DNA of 64,000 nucleotides from Linepithema humile (Eukaryota; Arthropoda; Insecta; Hymenoptera; Formicidae). The position numbers were made by a program, and so were the translations under genes. How positions within the stretch are numbered: position 1 is the stretch's first letter; every line of letters begins with the position of its first letter. The notes beneath the pieces were generated by a model. It was not told where the DNA came from, searched no databases, and saw only the letters and a program-made list of their open reading frames with translations. This document shows, one piece after another, positions 52,834 through 64,000 of the stretch. The stretch lies in NCBI RefSeq assembly GCF_040581485.1, contig NC_090129.1, forward strand, positions 26,480,764-26,544,763, read 5' to 3'.

Positions 52834-55190
52834 TTGTTTAAAGATGCAGTTTAGCATCGCGAAATGCTTATATCTACTCAGAAGACGGAAACACGATTGA
52901 AGATTAAGGGTACATAGTTTATCTTCTCTAGTTATAAACTAAAATGATGAAACAACAATTGATGAACACGAAGAAAAAACAATCAAGAAGAAAAAATATA
53001 AAATGTTACTTCTGAGAACAACTTGGAAAAAAAGAAATAAGAAGATGAACATCGCTTATTTTAACTCGAATAAGATAAGTTAATTTGCTTATATATATAT
53101 ATATATGATAAATACATACACATATATCTAATCGTACAATTCTTTAAATTACACTATAACGACTAAGCTTTTAATTAAGTAAAAGCCACTTGAAGTAATG
53201 CGTGTTTTTTATAAGCGTGTGATTTGGAGTTTTTATTGATTGATAATTTTTAATATCCCGTTAATAGGAAAAATAGTCAACGTAAGTTAAAGTGCATTAA
53301 TGATCCAGAATGATCGTTTTACAACAGATATGTATAGGAAATGTCGGTATTCATGGTTTTATGAGAATTATAGAAAAACTAATTCTATTACATTACTACT
53401 GCCCTTATTAATAAAACCGGACCAATAAGCCTTATTAAAAAAAATTTTAAAAAAAAGAGAAAGAAAATGATACAGTACTCCGTTCTTCACATTATTTAAG
53501 TAGAAACTGCTAAATTTATCAAAAAGATCACATATTGAGATTTGTACAACGTTCGTTATGCGTTTAGCACAATTGTTTTTTTTATTTATTGACGACATAT
53601 TTAAAATGTAGAATTATCATCGCTCTTTCATCTAGTACTAAACGTGTAACGAAAATACCTCTTAATAGATAAGCATTACATGTTTAAATAGAGTTTATGC
53701 TAAAGTTGCCACACTAAAGTTTTGTGCAAAGAGAATATTTCTTTTCTTCTAAATTTCGGCCATAAAATATGTGCAATAAGAAAAGGATAATTTTAAAAGC
53801 GATTTTTTAAAATAACAATTGTGACAAAAATTCTGTAAATTAAACAGTTACTGTTTTATTTAATGTAAATTGTAATGTAAATTTAATGTAAATTATATAA
53901 AATCCAAATCAACAAACGAAAATATGTTAGGATCTTTATTAAGTCGACAAAGTGTTCCGCAAATAATACAAAATAGAAGGCCAAGTCTAGTAATTTCTTC
54001 ACATCATAATTGACAAAGTATAGCAGAATCTCATATAATTCTCATATTTATTATAGTCTCATTATAAATTTCCATATTATTTTTAGTGTTATAATTTCTG
54101 TAATTATGGTTGTGTTTGTTAATATTTTTTAGTGCTTTGTTTAATACTCTTACTGGATAATATATTCAATATACAATTGTATAATATATACTCATGAAAA
54201 ATTATTATCTCGATTTTTCAAGGTTGTAATTAATCGAATATAATTTTCCCAAAACCAAATTTTTCTTATTTATATTTTACAACACACTGCCAATAGATTT
54301 GATAGCAATTTGTTTGTCAATAGATTAAATAGATTTTATTGTGTTTTCGTAAATCTGTTTCATAATACTTGAAATAAGTTATACTACGTCAAGAGAAATG
54401 ATGTAGGAGAATCAAGATTGTTGGCCATTCGATTGATACTAGTCTTCTTATAATTCTGATACAAATTTTCTATCTTATTTATGGATTTACTGAGTGACAA
54501 CTTTAGAAATTGAAAATAGTTACAACTTTTCTTTATATGGCTATGATTTTATTTTAGATTACCTACACAATCTTTCATATTTTTTGCCATATGTATACTT
54601 ATTTTGTATGTTATTTATGTTTTTAATTACACACATTAACCATTAAAATCATGATTGTTTTATTCATCATTTTACATAATCGTTATTAACTTGTACAAAG
54701 CACAATATTCTTCCACAAAGCCATATCTGGATAATCTTTTACAATTGTTACAATTACAATACACATTGCTTTATGCAACATTTAATATAAAGATAACATA
54801 TGAATGTTAATGTCTGAAAAATTAACATTATAGGTTTTTAAAAACAGGTTTTTAATGTTTTTTGAAGCTTATGATATGTCACAATTATATTAATTATTAT
54901 TGTTATAAATTGAACTGTCTTTTATCTTTATGTCGAAATTGCTTTAACATAATTTTATAAGATTTGTATTGTATAGCATTTGTATTGCATTACATTAATA
55001 TTTAGTACAGAGTAACCTTAAGATTTTGATTGAGAACAATTGAAAACACGTTTTCAATTTTGTATTTTTGTATAAGAATTTTATATCCAGGTTTTGTGCT
55101 CGATATATACTGAATGTTCCTAAAATGTTGGATTAAATTTTATCATTCTATTTAGTATATCCACTTCATTAAATTGACTTATTAATTCTA

Positions 55191-55222
55191 TTCTCTCTCT
55201 CTCTCTCTCTCTCTCACTCTCT
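55191..55222. repeat. (CT)n microsatellite
   Basis: About 16 CT units with one CA interruption. Confidence 0.92.
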
Positions 55223-56250
55223 GTTAATCATGTTGATAAAAAAAATATGAAAATATAAGCCTGTAATTAGAATGTGGTCATATAATTTGTTCAAATATTT
55301 TACGAACATTCTGTATATGATGATAGGATATATTTATAGCAAGAGTACGTGTTTTACTTGATCCACGTATACACGTGCATTTTTAATTATGCTAAAGTGT
55401 AAGCTCTAAAACTCATCCATTATCTCTATTAACTTACTATGCATAATGATAATCAATCATACTATCTTTCATTAGTTCTCAATTTAGCCTCTACTAATCG
55501 ATAAACGAGACAAGTTATACTATAAATGCATTTGAAAGAAAAGAATTTTCTTACTACCATGCAGTGATTCTAGGAAACGTTAAAAAATTACATTAATTTG
55601 ATATTATTATCAGTGATTTTCTTATTATAATACAATGAACAATGATCTCTAGAGATAGAGATACGGTTATAAAATAATAATTTTTTTTTCATAGAATCAC
55701 TGTGTTGCTAATAAAAGAGTATGTCTTTCTATTTATAACTTTATAAAAAAAATTCAAGGAATTTCTTACCTTGGTCGTTATCTCAGCAGATTGACAAAAA
55801 TGATAATGATTCTAAAATACATTTTGAATTCCTACAAGGACAATCCTCCATATAAAGCAATGCAGACAATAAATAATTGAGGGAATTTGATAAATAATCC
55901 AATAAAATCGGAAGACTCATTGAATTTAAAGAAGAGAAAAAAAGAAGAAATTAATAGGGTAGATGGAATATTTTTATATGGATTCACACAGTCACACGAA
56001 TAAATTTTATTCGACGAATTGTTTCGCGCATATCGTTTAGATTGTAGGCAATCTCTATTGATAAAGTTCACGCATTAATATTACACACTATATATAAGAT
56101 TTAAATGCGCATTTTCTCATTTCTACATAGAAATGAGAGATACATCTCTTTAAGCAAATTCATGAAAATCTATTTGATACATTATCATTGCAAAAAGTTT
56201 TATCATTTCTGTATTGAAATGTATGCATATTCATGAAATATTTATACAAA

Positions 56251-56587
56251 TACAGGGTCATCGAAATGCAAATACATCTAAAATATCTCAGACTTTCTTT
56301 CAATTATAGATTCATCTCAGATCTATGTAAAATAAATATTATTAAAAAATTATAAAAAATACAATTTTTTACGTTATTTTTTTCAATAATATTACATCAC
56401 TAAACAAATTTTATTTAAAAAAGTGAAACTAATGAAATCCATTATTCTCATCATTAATTTTCAATATTAGATTTTCATTTTTAACATTTACGATAATATT
56501 TTAACGTTTCGACAAAAGCAGATATCTTTTCATTTAAAATCTATTATATGCGATCAGTAAAAGGTACCAGTTCTGATATACCCTGTA
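56251..56587. mobile_element. Candidate small element with 8-bp terminal inverted repeats
   Basis: TACAGGGT at 56251-56258 is matched by ACCCTGTA at 56580-56587; the interior is AT-rich and non-coding. The termini resemble those at 35670-36100. Eight bases is short, so chance is a real alternative. Confidence 0.25.
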
Positions 56588-57163
56588 TATGTAAAAGTCA
56601 AAAACCTTGTAAGAAATTCATGGTTGCGTCTTATATGAATAATTAGATTTAAAAAATTGTTTGAATCGTTCAATTTATTGTAGAAAAGATGTTAAATAAA
56701 TGAATAAGGACTATCTAATCCATTAACAAATTTTCAATATTAATCTCATGAAAGTATGCAATAGCAAATTACAATAATGGCACACATATATAAAAAAAAT
56801 AATGCAAAAATTCAACATTACTTACTGATTTGATAGAACTTACATTACCCCAAAAGATAACGAACAGTTACATTATAAATATGTACAAAATTTCTATAAA
56901 GTTTTAAATTTTCCAATCTTCACATTAAATTCTAAAATTTTCGTTGCAATAAAATTTATAATGAAAAACTTCACACATTTGAGTTTGTATTTCTTATAAT
57001 TGCTTATACTTCTTACACAGGATGGATATAAATAAATAGATACATAATTTTGTTTTAAAATTAATGTTATTTCATCCATTAATTATATCCAACTATTATT
57101 AAATAACGAAACGATTAGAGCAAAGAGTGGGCCATAAGCATTAAACATATAGTACAATGTATG

Positions 57164-57181
57164 TATATATATATATATATA
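57164..57181. repeat. (TA)n microsatellite near the MAEA 3' end
   Basis: About nine TA units, some 25 bases beyond the MAEA stop on the downstream side; likely within its 3'UTR. Confidence 0.9.
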
Positions 57182-57204
57182 TACTGTGTCAATAGTATGA
57201 AAGT

Positions 57205-59479
57205 TTACATAACATAAACTTTCTCGATTTTCTTATACGGAAATACTTCTTTGGTCTTTGGACAGATTACTGTGCCGTTGTTTTCTTGAGCCATTTTTTC
57301 TAATGCCTATAATGATTATAAATGCAAACATATGTTAAATAAATACAATTATACATTCTCTCGTAAATACATCATAAAGAAAATTAACATAATAAATTAT
57401 TATATATAATTAAAATTTTGTCAAGGACATATTAACCATTGAAAACAACTTTATATTTATAATTAGTATATAACACATATATATATCTACTAATATACAT
57501 AATTTTTTTAACTTCAATTACTTTAATACTTAGAAATATTAATTGCTTTTACTTACTTGTTCGCCATATACATATCCATTAGGCATCATCATTGGCTGAT
57601 TATATTCATTTAGTGGTTTCCCGCTTATGCTACAAACCAGCCGTGATTGAGAACAATGAGCAAAAGGTAGTGGCGCGGCCAATTTATTCAATGCTTCATT
57701 ACAAACTGGACAGCTATGATTTCGGCCTTCTTTATTCGCGCTATAGCACTGAGGAGTTTTGAGAGCCGACAAGCCAGCCTGCAAAGCCACTGTAAAAACA
57801 CTCTGGCTCGCTAACTGAAACAATCTGTAGTTTTCTTGTCGAAATGTTTCGATCAGTTTATCCCATCTGCAAGGAAAGTTTTTCTGAATTATTATTATTA
57901 TTTATAGAAATCTAGTTACTATATGCCATTCTATATATAGAGTGAAGTTAACTATTATTTTTATTAAAATATATATGAATCAAACAAATTTTTATAACAT
58001 TCTATTTTTTTATTTCATTGTTTCTTGCTCCTCTCTCTCTTATGATTCTTGTAATTCCTTTCTAATGAATTAACCATAATTATGAGTATTTAAAAATATA
58101 AGTAGCCAAACCTCTTTTCATCCAACAGATCCTTGTAAGGACTCAGGTATGCGTGAGCCGGGAAAGCCAATTGACCCATACAATACTGAATCTCTTGCAG
58201 CTGGTAGTCATCATAATTGGCAAAGTATTTTCGAGCATGTTTTACCGCATCGAGCCGTCTGTCAGTTCTTACTAATTCAATAAATTCCTGCACGCGCAAA
58301 TTAAACTCCATTGTGCTACCCAGTTTTCTTAGTTTTGATCGGTTGTCGTGGCACCAACCTATGCATCTCGCAGTTTCATGATTGGCTAAAGATTTCTCCA
58401 CTTCTCTTGATACCATAAATACATCTATAACAGAAAACATAGAAGATATTGAATTGAGAATTTATAAAAACTCTGTGATTAAAAAATAAAAAAAATAATT
58501 TCTTGAGTTTCTATTTTCACTTTAGAATATTTATTAAGATCTTGTATTTCTCTAACTTGTTATTTTATGGAATTTGTTTTATTGAATTTTTACTGCAATA
58601 TATTTATGTATTATATAACGTAATTTTAATTTAATAATTACATAATCTAATGATATTTGACTCTTCTTTGCCATTTTCCTAAATTTTTACTTCAATTTAT
58701 ATAGTTAAATACATCTACACATTTTTCTGTATTTCTAAACGTTAATGTTGTATATTAATTAGTTATATTTCAAACAATGTACCAATATTTGTTAGCTCTC
58801 TAAGCTCGCTGCTATCTGCCAATTTAGTTGCCGTTTTGTAATATCCTTTACGAAGAAAATATTCTACTAGCATTCTGTCCAATCTCTGTCGTCTCCACTG
58901 ATTGACAGCACTCGGAGAGGTATTAGCATGTTCCTTTAAGTGATCCAATCTTCTTTTGCACACCATGCCTGCTTGTAATTCCTCAGCTATAGATTCTTGA
59001 GCTTTGCGTTTTAAAACTTGAAGTCTGGCAACTACACCGCCAAGTAATTTGGTTATTTCTCCACTGGCTACATAAGATCCATCAGTTTTGAAACTTTTTT
59101 CAAGTTCATTAGATACTGCTTGTACATGTGATACTTCTCTATCAAGAGTCTTCTGAGCAGAGCGAAACTTCTTGTTCAAAAGTTCATATGGAACCTGTAT
59201 TTTAAAAATACATTATCAACCATAAAAGCAAATTTTGACAAACATGTAATTATTTAAAAAATTGTATACCTTAAAAGATTATTGTCTATTTTATATATAT
59301 GTGACAAATCTGTAGGATGTACGATTTGTATGTAATATGCAATAATATTTTTAAATGAATAAACAGTTTCCAACAACACCTTATCATGCCATAACGAGTA
59401 TAAAAACTGTAAAAACTGCAAGAAAAAGATAAATGTTTACCTTCAATGTGGGATGTTCGAGACTTTTTACGTCTGACAT
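57205..59479 (-). CDS. MAEA: E3 ubiquitin-protein transferase MAEA (GID/CTLH complex), five exons, complete
   Basis: Catalytic RING-like subunit (yeast Gid9/Fyv10 type) of the GID/CTLH ubiquitin ligase, which works as a heterodimer with RMND5. Coding exons (minus): 59479-59441, 59194-58783, 58424-58112, 57866-57557, 57306-57205. All are GT-AG; 1176 nt give 391 aa (human 396). Exon 1 codes only MSDVKSLEHPTLK. A helical, probably coiled-coil region follows to about residue 110. LisH covers about 116-148 (RLDRMLVEYFLRKGYYKTA), and CTLH about 154-212. The CRA region (YCMGQLAFPAHAYLSPYKDL) leads to a degenerate RING from about 305: SCPVCNEALNKLA with C307 and C310, then FAHCSQSRLVC and PMMMPNGYVYGEQALEKM, ending NNGTVICPKTKEVFPYKKIE and KVYVM. 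The gene is head-to-head with a GC-rich leader region starting about 400 bases upstream of its ATG. Confidence 0.97.
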
Positions 59480-59879
59480 GTTGGTTAACTGCTCAGGATT
59501 GTGACAAAGAAATACACGATGGAGTACACGATGAGATGATTAATGATCTAATTGCTTGTCAATTATTATATTGCACTGACATTCATGTCAATATTAATAT
59601 GGTATAAAGGATTGGACGAAGAAATCAATAACAATAATACGAAGAATAATGATTTGAAAAATTCACATCACTCAAGTTCACCTTCGATTCACTTTTCAGT
59701 CATGTCACTTTGTTTACGCGTAATTTTAGAGTATCTAGTATCATCAGATTAATATAGATGGCTCCATCAGCGACAAAAGTGATGTTTAAGTTTATACTTA
59801 ATCATATTTCGCGCCATGTGATAACGCGCAACAAGATGTCGCTATTCGGCGTCATGCAGCAATGTTGCCAACTGTAAAT

Positions 59880-60543
59880 CGTTTGGCAAATAGCATTCGG
59901 GCATGCCCGGAAATATTCGGTGGCATTCGGGCGGTGCGCGCGAGTTACTCGGGCGGCCGGGGGCCGCCATTTTCTTCCAGCGAGGGAGAACAGTTCGGAA
60001 CGTAGTAGTGAGAGTCCGCGCGCATTATTCCGTGAATCGAGTGGTCGAGAGTAGTGAGTTCGAAAGACGTGAGAGCTCCTTTCGCATACGCTGCAAATCG
60101 CGTACAATCGTATACGTACGTACGGCCGTGCGGGGCCTGCAGTGTGCCCGGTGGCCAGCATATCCGCGCGCGACATCGTACTACCGTACTGACCGCGGCG
60201 GTCACCCGGTAGACGGACGCCGCCGCGCGCCGTTTTGCAGAATCGACGACGAACCGAGGAAGATATATTTCCCGAAACAGCATAGGAAGACCGAGCGTAA
60301 AAAAGAGCTAAGAAAAATCGAGAGGAGAAAGAGAAAAAGAGAAGACAGCACGCGCGAGCGCGGATAGAGAGAGAGAAAGAAAGGGACAAGAAGCAAGGCG
60401 GAGAAGGAGAGAGACACACAGAGTGTGAAATAGTTTGGTGATCGCAGTGTAGCCGCGCAGTGCAAATACTCGACCGGCAGTCAACTTCGGTTGTTACAAC
60501 GCCGAACGGGAATATCAAGGGGAGAGTGAGTCGCCTCCGACAG
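59880..60543 (+). promoter_or_regulatory. GC-rich promoter and probable untranslated first exon of a plus-strand gene continuing beyond the window
   Basis: The region is strongly GC- and CpG-rich compared with the AT-rich flanks. It contains GCCGCCATTTTCTTCC (near 59965), which fits the YY1/Pho core often found near start sites. It ends at 60543 in CAG|GTTAGT, a good splice donor, with an alternative GA|GTGAGT near 60526. No reading frame with recognisable protein similarity crosses it; long frames on both strands are low-complexity and follow from base composition. I read it as a leader exon whose coding exons lie past 64 kb. It could also serve MAEA on the opposite strand as a shared bidirectional promoter. 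Confidence 0.5.
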
Positions 60544-60581
60544 GTTAGTGCAAATGTGCGATCATGGCTTCTTCCTGCATG

Positions 60582-60653
60582 CGTGCGCGCGCGCTCGTTC
60601 GCTCGTTCGTTCGTTCGTTCATTCGTTCGCTCGCTCGCTCGCTCGCTCACTCG
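60582..60653. repeat. CGTT/CGCT tetranucleotide microsatellite
   Basis: Imperfect tandem tetranucleotides alternate between CGTT and CGCT units, just inside the presumed first intron and about 40 bases from the candidate donor at 60543. The stretch generates Arg/Ser-rich pseudo-ORFs on both strands. Confidence 0.9.
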
Positions 60654-60759
60654 CACCAGCCGAGATAGTTGCCGCACCTCGCGTACTCGCAAGTTCTCTT
60701 GAAGCGGTGGCGATGTGGCGTTGCATGCGTGCGGCCAAGAATTCTGCGCTTCCCTGCCT

Positions 60760-60790
<31 letters not shown>
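60760..60790. repeat. (GTGC)n microsatellite
   Basis: About seven near-perfect GTGC units. The same motif recurs at 61405-61446. Confidence 0.9.
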
Positions 60791-60792
<2 letters not shown>

Positions 60793-61404
60793 TTGTGTCG
60801 TACCGGGAGATGTGCTTCTTCCCGGCGTCTCCCTCCGATATTTTTTTTCTTATATTTCTTTAATCTATATAATTGCTACTTTATTCTTTCTGATAATTAT
60901 TCAAGATATTCATTTAAAAAAATTTTTTATATTTAATCAATTTAAACAAAACTGATTATTATTGCCTATTTTTATATATATATATATATAGAATGTGAAA
61001 ATAATGTAATTAATAACATCACTCTCGAATAAAAAATAAAGTTGCAGTACATTAGAATGCTTGAATAAATAACGGAATCAATTGTTATAATTTTTTTTTA
61101 ATAATTGATTATATCTTTGAAATAAATATCCTCAAAAAAGATACAAAAAGATACGATACCAATATTTGATTACAACAATTTCTAAAAATGCGACACGAGC
61201 ATGTGTGCTCTAGAAATAACGTATTATGATAGAGCAGGTAATATAGACGCCGGGGAAGAAGCGCGTCAGGAGAGAACGAGCACGCGCCTTTCTTTTTGTT
61301 CACGCGCGCGCTTGGCCGAACTGTGGCCCGATTATTGCTTCTCCTTTCCTCTGCTCCTCCCGCATCGATTGCCTTCACTCCGCCACATTTCGCCACCGAG
61401 TACT

Positions 61405-61405
61405 G

Positions 61406-61445
<40 letters not shown>

Positions 61446-61446
61446 T
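61405..61446. repeat. (GTGC)n microsatellite, second tract
   Basis: About ten GTGC units in a second GC-rich patch (roughly 61.24-61.48 kb), which could be another regulatory element or an alternative first exon of the same unseen gene. Confidence 0.9.
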
Positions 61447-63477
61447 ACGAGCGATTGCAACCGCGACCGCATCGAATGAATATCTAGATTTCGTGTATCA
61501 TGACTCAAAGTTGTGGCTAACAGTTTGGCACGTGTTTAACACATGTAAAAGATTAAACATAAGATTTAAAAATAAATAATAATTTACACAATATTAAATT
61601 AAATAATAAAAATATAGTTTCGGATTTTTTAAATCAAGAATTATGATACACAAATATCGAAATATATATTGCGTTTGATTCAGAAGTGTCAGAACCAAAA
61701 GTGAAAAACATTAATAACTCCGAGAGTATTCGTTTCACTTGGAACAAAGTAGATGTCCACTTTGAAAGAAAAAGTTAATTTTATTCGTTACACAAATATA
61801 AAAGTTTGTCGAATGTATAAATGATTATTGGGGAAAAATTTTGTTTGAAGTTCCGATAATGTTTTATTGACCAATTCGGCATGACCGAGAAATTCACCAT
61901 ATATAAATTATCAAATAGACAAAGAAAAAGGAAAAATCTCAGAGAAGTGTAGAAAAAGTATAAAAGAAACGGACTTGCTCCTGCAAGTTGTTAGTTTACT
62001 CGTTTCGTTTTCAACGGATACGACCACAGTTTTACCCGCTCATATGCCCCTTGCGCGCGTTGACCTTCGATAATGTTTCCGTGCGCGGGCGAGATGCATA
62101 CTTACGTGTCAAATGTGAGGTAGAAAGAGAGAGAGAGAGAGAGAAAAAGAGAGGATAAAAACGATGCTGCTAACGTGAGCCGCGAGAGATTATGTGACTT
62201 TTTTTTATTTTCTTTTTCTTCGAGTGGAAGAATTGAGAACGGTGAAAGAAACGATGAGAGTGGACGATGTGGCGGAGAAGGAAAAAAATTTAACAGAGAG
62301 AGAATGTTATTCTTTTAATCATTCATTATAGTTATATAACAATAATTGCTTCTATCTGACTAACTGATTTTCGTATCTTTTAAATTTTATTTTATTCAAT
62401 TTTTTTAATTTTTTCTAATTATATCAAGAATTGTATATTTATTCTATTTTATTTATAATAGTTTAAAGCTGTTCACTTTTGTTTATGGTGGTTCAAAAAC
62501 TATTTATTTTATTTACACGGTTCAAGAATTGCTGATCGTCTTGCAAAAGTCACTGATTATAGTTAGATGACAGCATCTCGACGCGCAAGATACGGAAATT
62601 TGTTATTATGTTCAGAAAAACTTTCAGAACGGAAAAACATTATTATACGATTCCTGTCGCCGCGATCTTGAATAATCTTGACAATACTCAAGTAATAAAA
62701 AAGTATTCTACTCACTGGTACATGAATATCTTGTATTTTTTTATTTTGAAATTGTTTAAGTATCTTAATAGATACTTGTACAAAATTAAATATTATTTTT
62801 GTATAAATATTATCTGTGTTTGCAATTATTAATACTATTAACTAATATTTCTAGCGGTTAATCATTGATTCAATTTTGTATTAATCTAATTATTTAAAAA
62901 ATCTAATTTAAGAAATGATTACTAGATTGTTGTTTTATAAATAACAACAGATATTAGATATTAGGATATTTGACGCTTTATAAATATGTTTAATAAAACT
63001 TGGAAGAAAAATATAAATATATTCAAAACGTAGAATATGCAGATAAAATAAATAAGATATAACTTTCATAGACTAATCATAACTAATCATAGAATACTCT
63101 TTCGCGCATTAAAATATATTAAACAACAGATAATGATCAGATGGCGGATATGAATTTAATTCGAAATAAAATAAAAAATAATGTTATTTTTGACATTTTA
63201 TGATAAGAAGACAAATTAATGATTATACACAGAAAAAGTATTTTAGTATGTCAGAATATACATATATTATAATTGTTAAGAGGTGGCGTAAATGAGAGAG
63301 AGATTGAAAGCATTTTAAAAAATTACAGTTTACTTTTACAACTACTTACAAAATATAAATTAAAGATCATTAAAAAAAAATAAATAAAAAAATAAGGAGA
63401 CAAATAGGCGAATGGATTAAAGTAGGATTGTATATGAAGAGGCACAAGTTAAAAAGCAATTGCAGCAAAAAATTGAT

Positions 63478-63786
63478 TTAATTATTACATTGAGATATAT
63501 TAATATATTTCAATGCATTTATATATATGTCTATTATGTTCCGCCATTCTTCGTGTCCTTGAAACTTCCATTGTATCCACGATTTCTGCGATTTCACAAG
63601 TATATTTAGATCTCGTATCGCATTCCTCATCGTTGTTAGGTTTTCTTTGCTGTTCATCGTAGTCATGTCGATTGCACGATTTTCATAGCCATGTTCTCCG
63701 CATTCTCCACCGTATCCATGTCTATTCTTCACGGCATCTATACTTCTCAAGTAGTTCACTTGATCTTCATCCTCAGTGTTCCCCAT
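63478..63786 (-). other. Orphan ORF of 102 codons, doubtful gene
   Basis: An ATG-initiated minus-strand frame with fairly protein-like composition (rich in Asn, Glu, Lys, Asp; starting MGNTEDEDQVNYLRSIDAVK). No family is recognised. An in-frame stop lies three codons upstream of the ATG, and a neighbouring frame just upstream is also charged (MIKIVKTDTKEVENADGEH), which could hint at a frameshifted remnant. It may equally be chance. Confidence 0.2.
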
Positions 63787-64000
63787 CCGCGTTTTCTACC
63801 TCTTTCGTATCGGTTTTCACAATTTTTATCATATCTTTGTTCTTCGCATTTATTTGTTATACTCTCTCGTATAAGCATTTCAACTAAGGTTACGAACGAT
63901 ATGATGTCACAAAACAAATATTCAAAAAGAAAAAAGTAAGCATTTGACCGCGCACATTGATGACCTGGAAAGTTTATGAACTCTTGTAAACATATATAGG

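Larger units (their letters stand above)
52834..57204. other. Convergent spacer between the nucleoside transporter and MAEA
   Basis: The two genes converge, so this should contain both 3'UTRs. It is AT-rich with no recognised exon. It includes an AT tract near 53092-53107, a CT tract at 55191-55222, a possible small element at 56251-56587 and a TA tract at 57164-57181. Confidence 0.6.
60791..64000. other. Non-coding, probable first intron of an unseen plus-strand gene
   Basis: Apart from the GTGC tract, the GC patch near 61.3 kb, a GA-repeat at about 62128-62142 and an orphan ORF at 63478-63786, this is AT-rich DNA without recognisable exons, tRNAs or transposon proteins. Confidence 0.5.

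Noticed and set aside
59802..60692. 296-codon minus-strand ORF rich in Arg and Ser
   Set aside because: It is an antisense shadow of the GC-rich leader region and tetranucleotide array, with competing frames on both strands and no domain.

Overview
The window is nuclear DNA from an insect, most likely a hymenopteran and plausibly an ant. The reasons are its AT-rich introns and spacers, short GT-AG introns in compact housekeeping genes, one very long intron in a neuronal receptor gene, and insect-type protein sequences. The exact species cannot be read from the sequence. No bacterial, viral or CRISPR-like locus is seen.

Layout. Positions 1-18121 hold no recognisable exon; most of this is probably the first coding intron of a beta-adrenergic-like octopamine receptor whose first coding exon lies at 18122-18831 on the minus strand (TM1-TM5). 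The exon for TM6-TM7 is not in the window. Positions 18832-37012 are non-coding, with diverged duplications, microsatellites, inverted repeats and a GC-rich island at about 27.9-28.5 kb that looks like a promoter or leader exon.

From 37 kb onward the DNA is gene-dense. TRABID/ZRANB1, a K29/K33/K63-type deubiquitinase, occupies 37013-40479 (minus, seven coding exons, 721 aa). NDOR1, the diflavin reductase of cytosolic Fe-S assembly, occupies 43977-46333 (plus, three exons, 605 aa). An SLC29-type equilibrative nucleoside transporter occupies 48181-52833 (plus, ten coding exons, 484 aa). MAEA, the GID/CTLH E3 ligase subunit, occupies 57205-59479 (minus, five exons, 391 aa). Summed exon lengths give an intact reading frame in all four. 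They look like ordinary, unrelated housekeeping genes and do not form a pathway.

Positions 59.9-60.54 kb form a GC-rich block head-to-head with MAEA that ends in a good splice donor. It is probably the untranslated first exon of a plus-strand gene whose coding part lies beyond 64 kb. The rest, to 64 kb, would be its first intron.

No clearly new gene system was found. The best leads are a pre-miRNA-like hairpin near 1.8 kb whose arm differences become G-U pairs on the minus strand, a 154-bp palindromic element at 42.5 kb, a repeated linker suggesting that TRABID translation may start upstream of the usual Met, and the unassigned leader exons at 28 and 60 kb.
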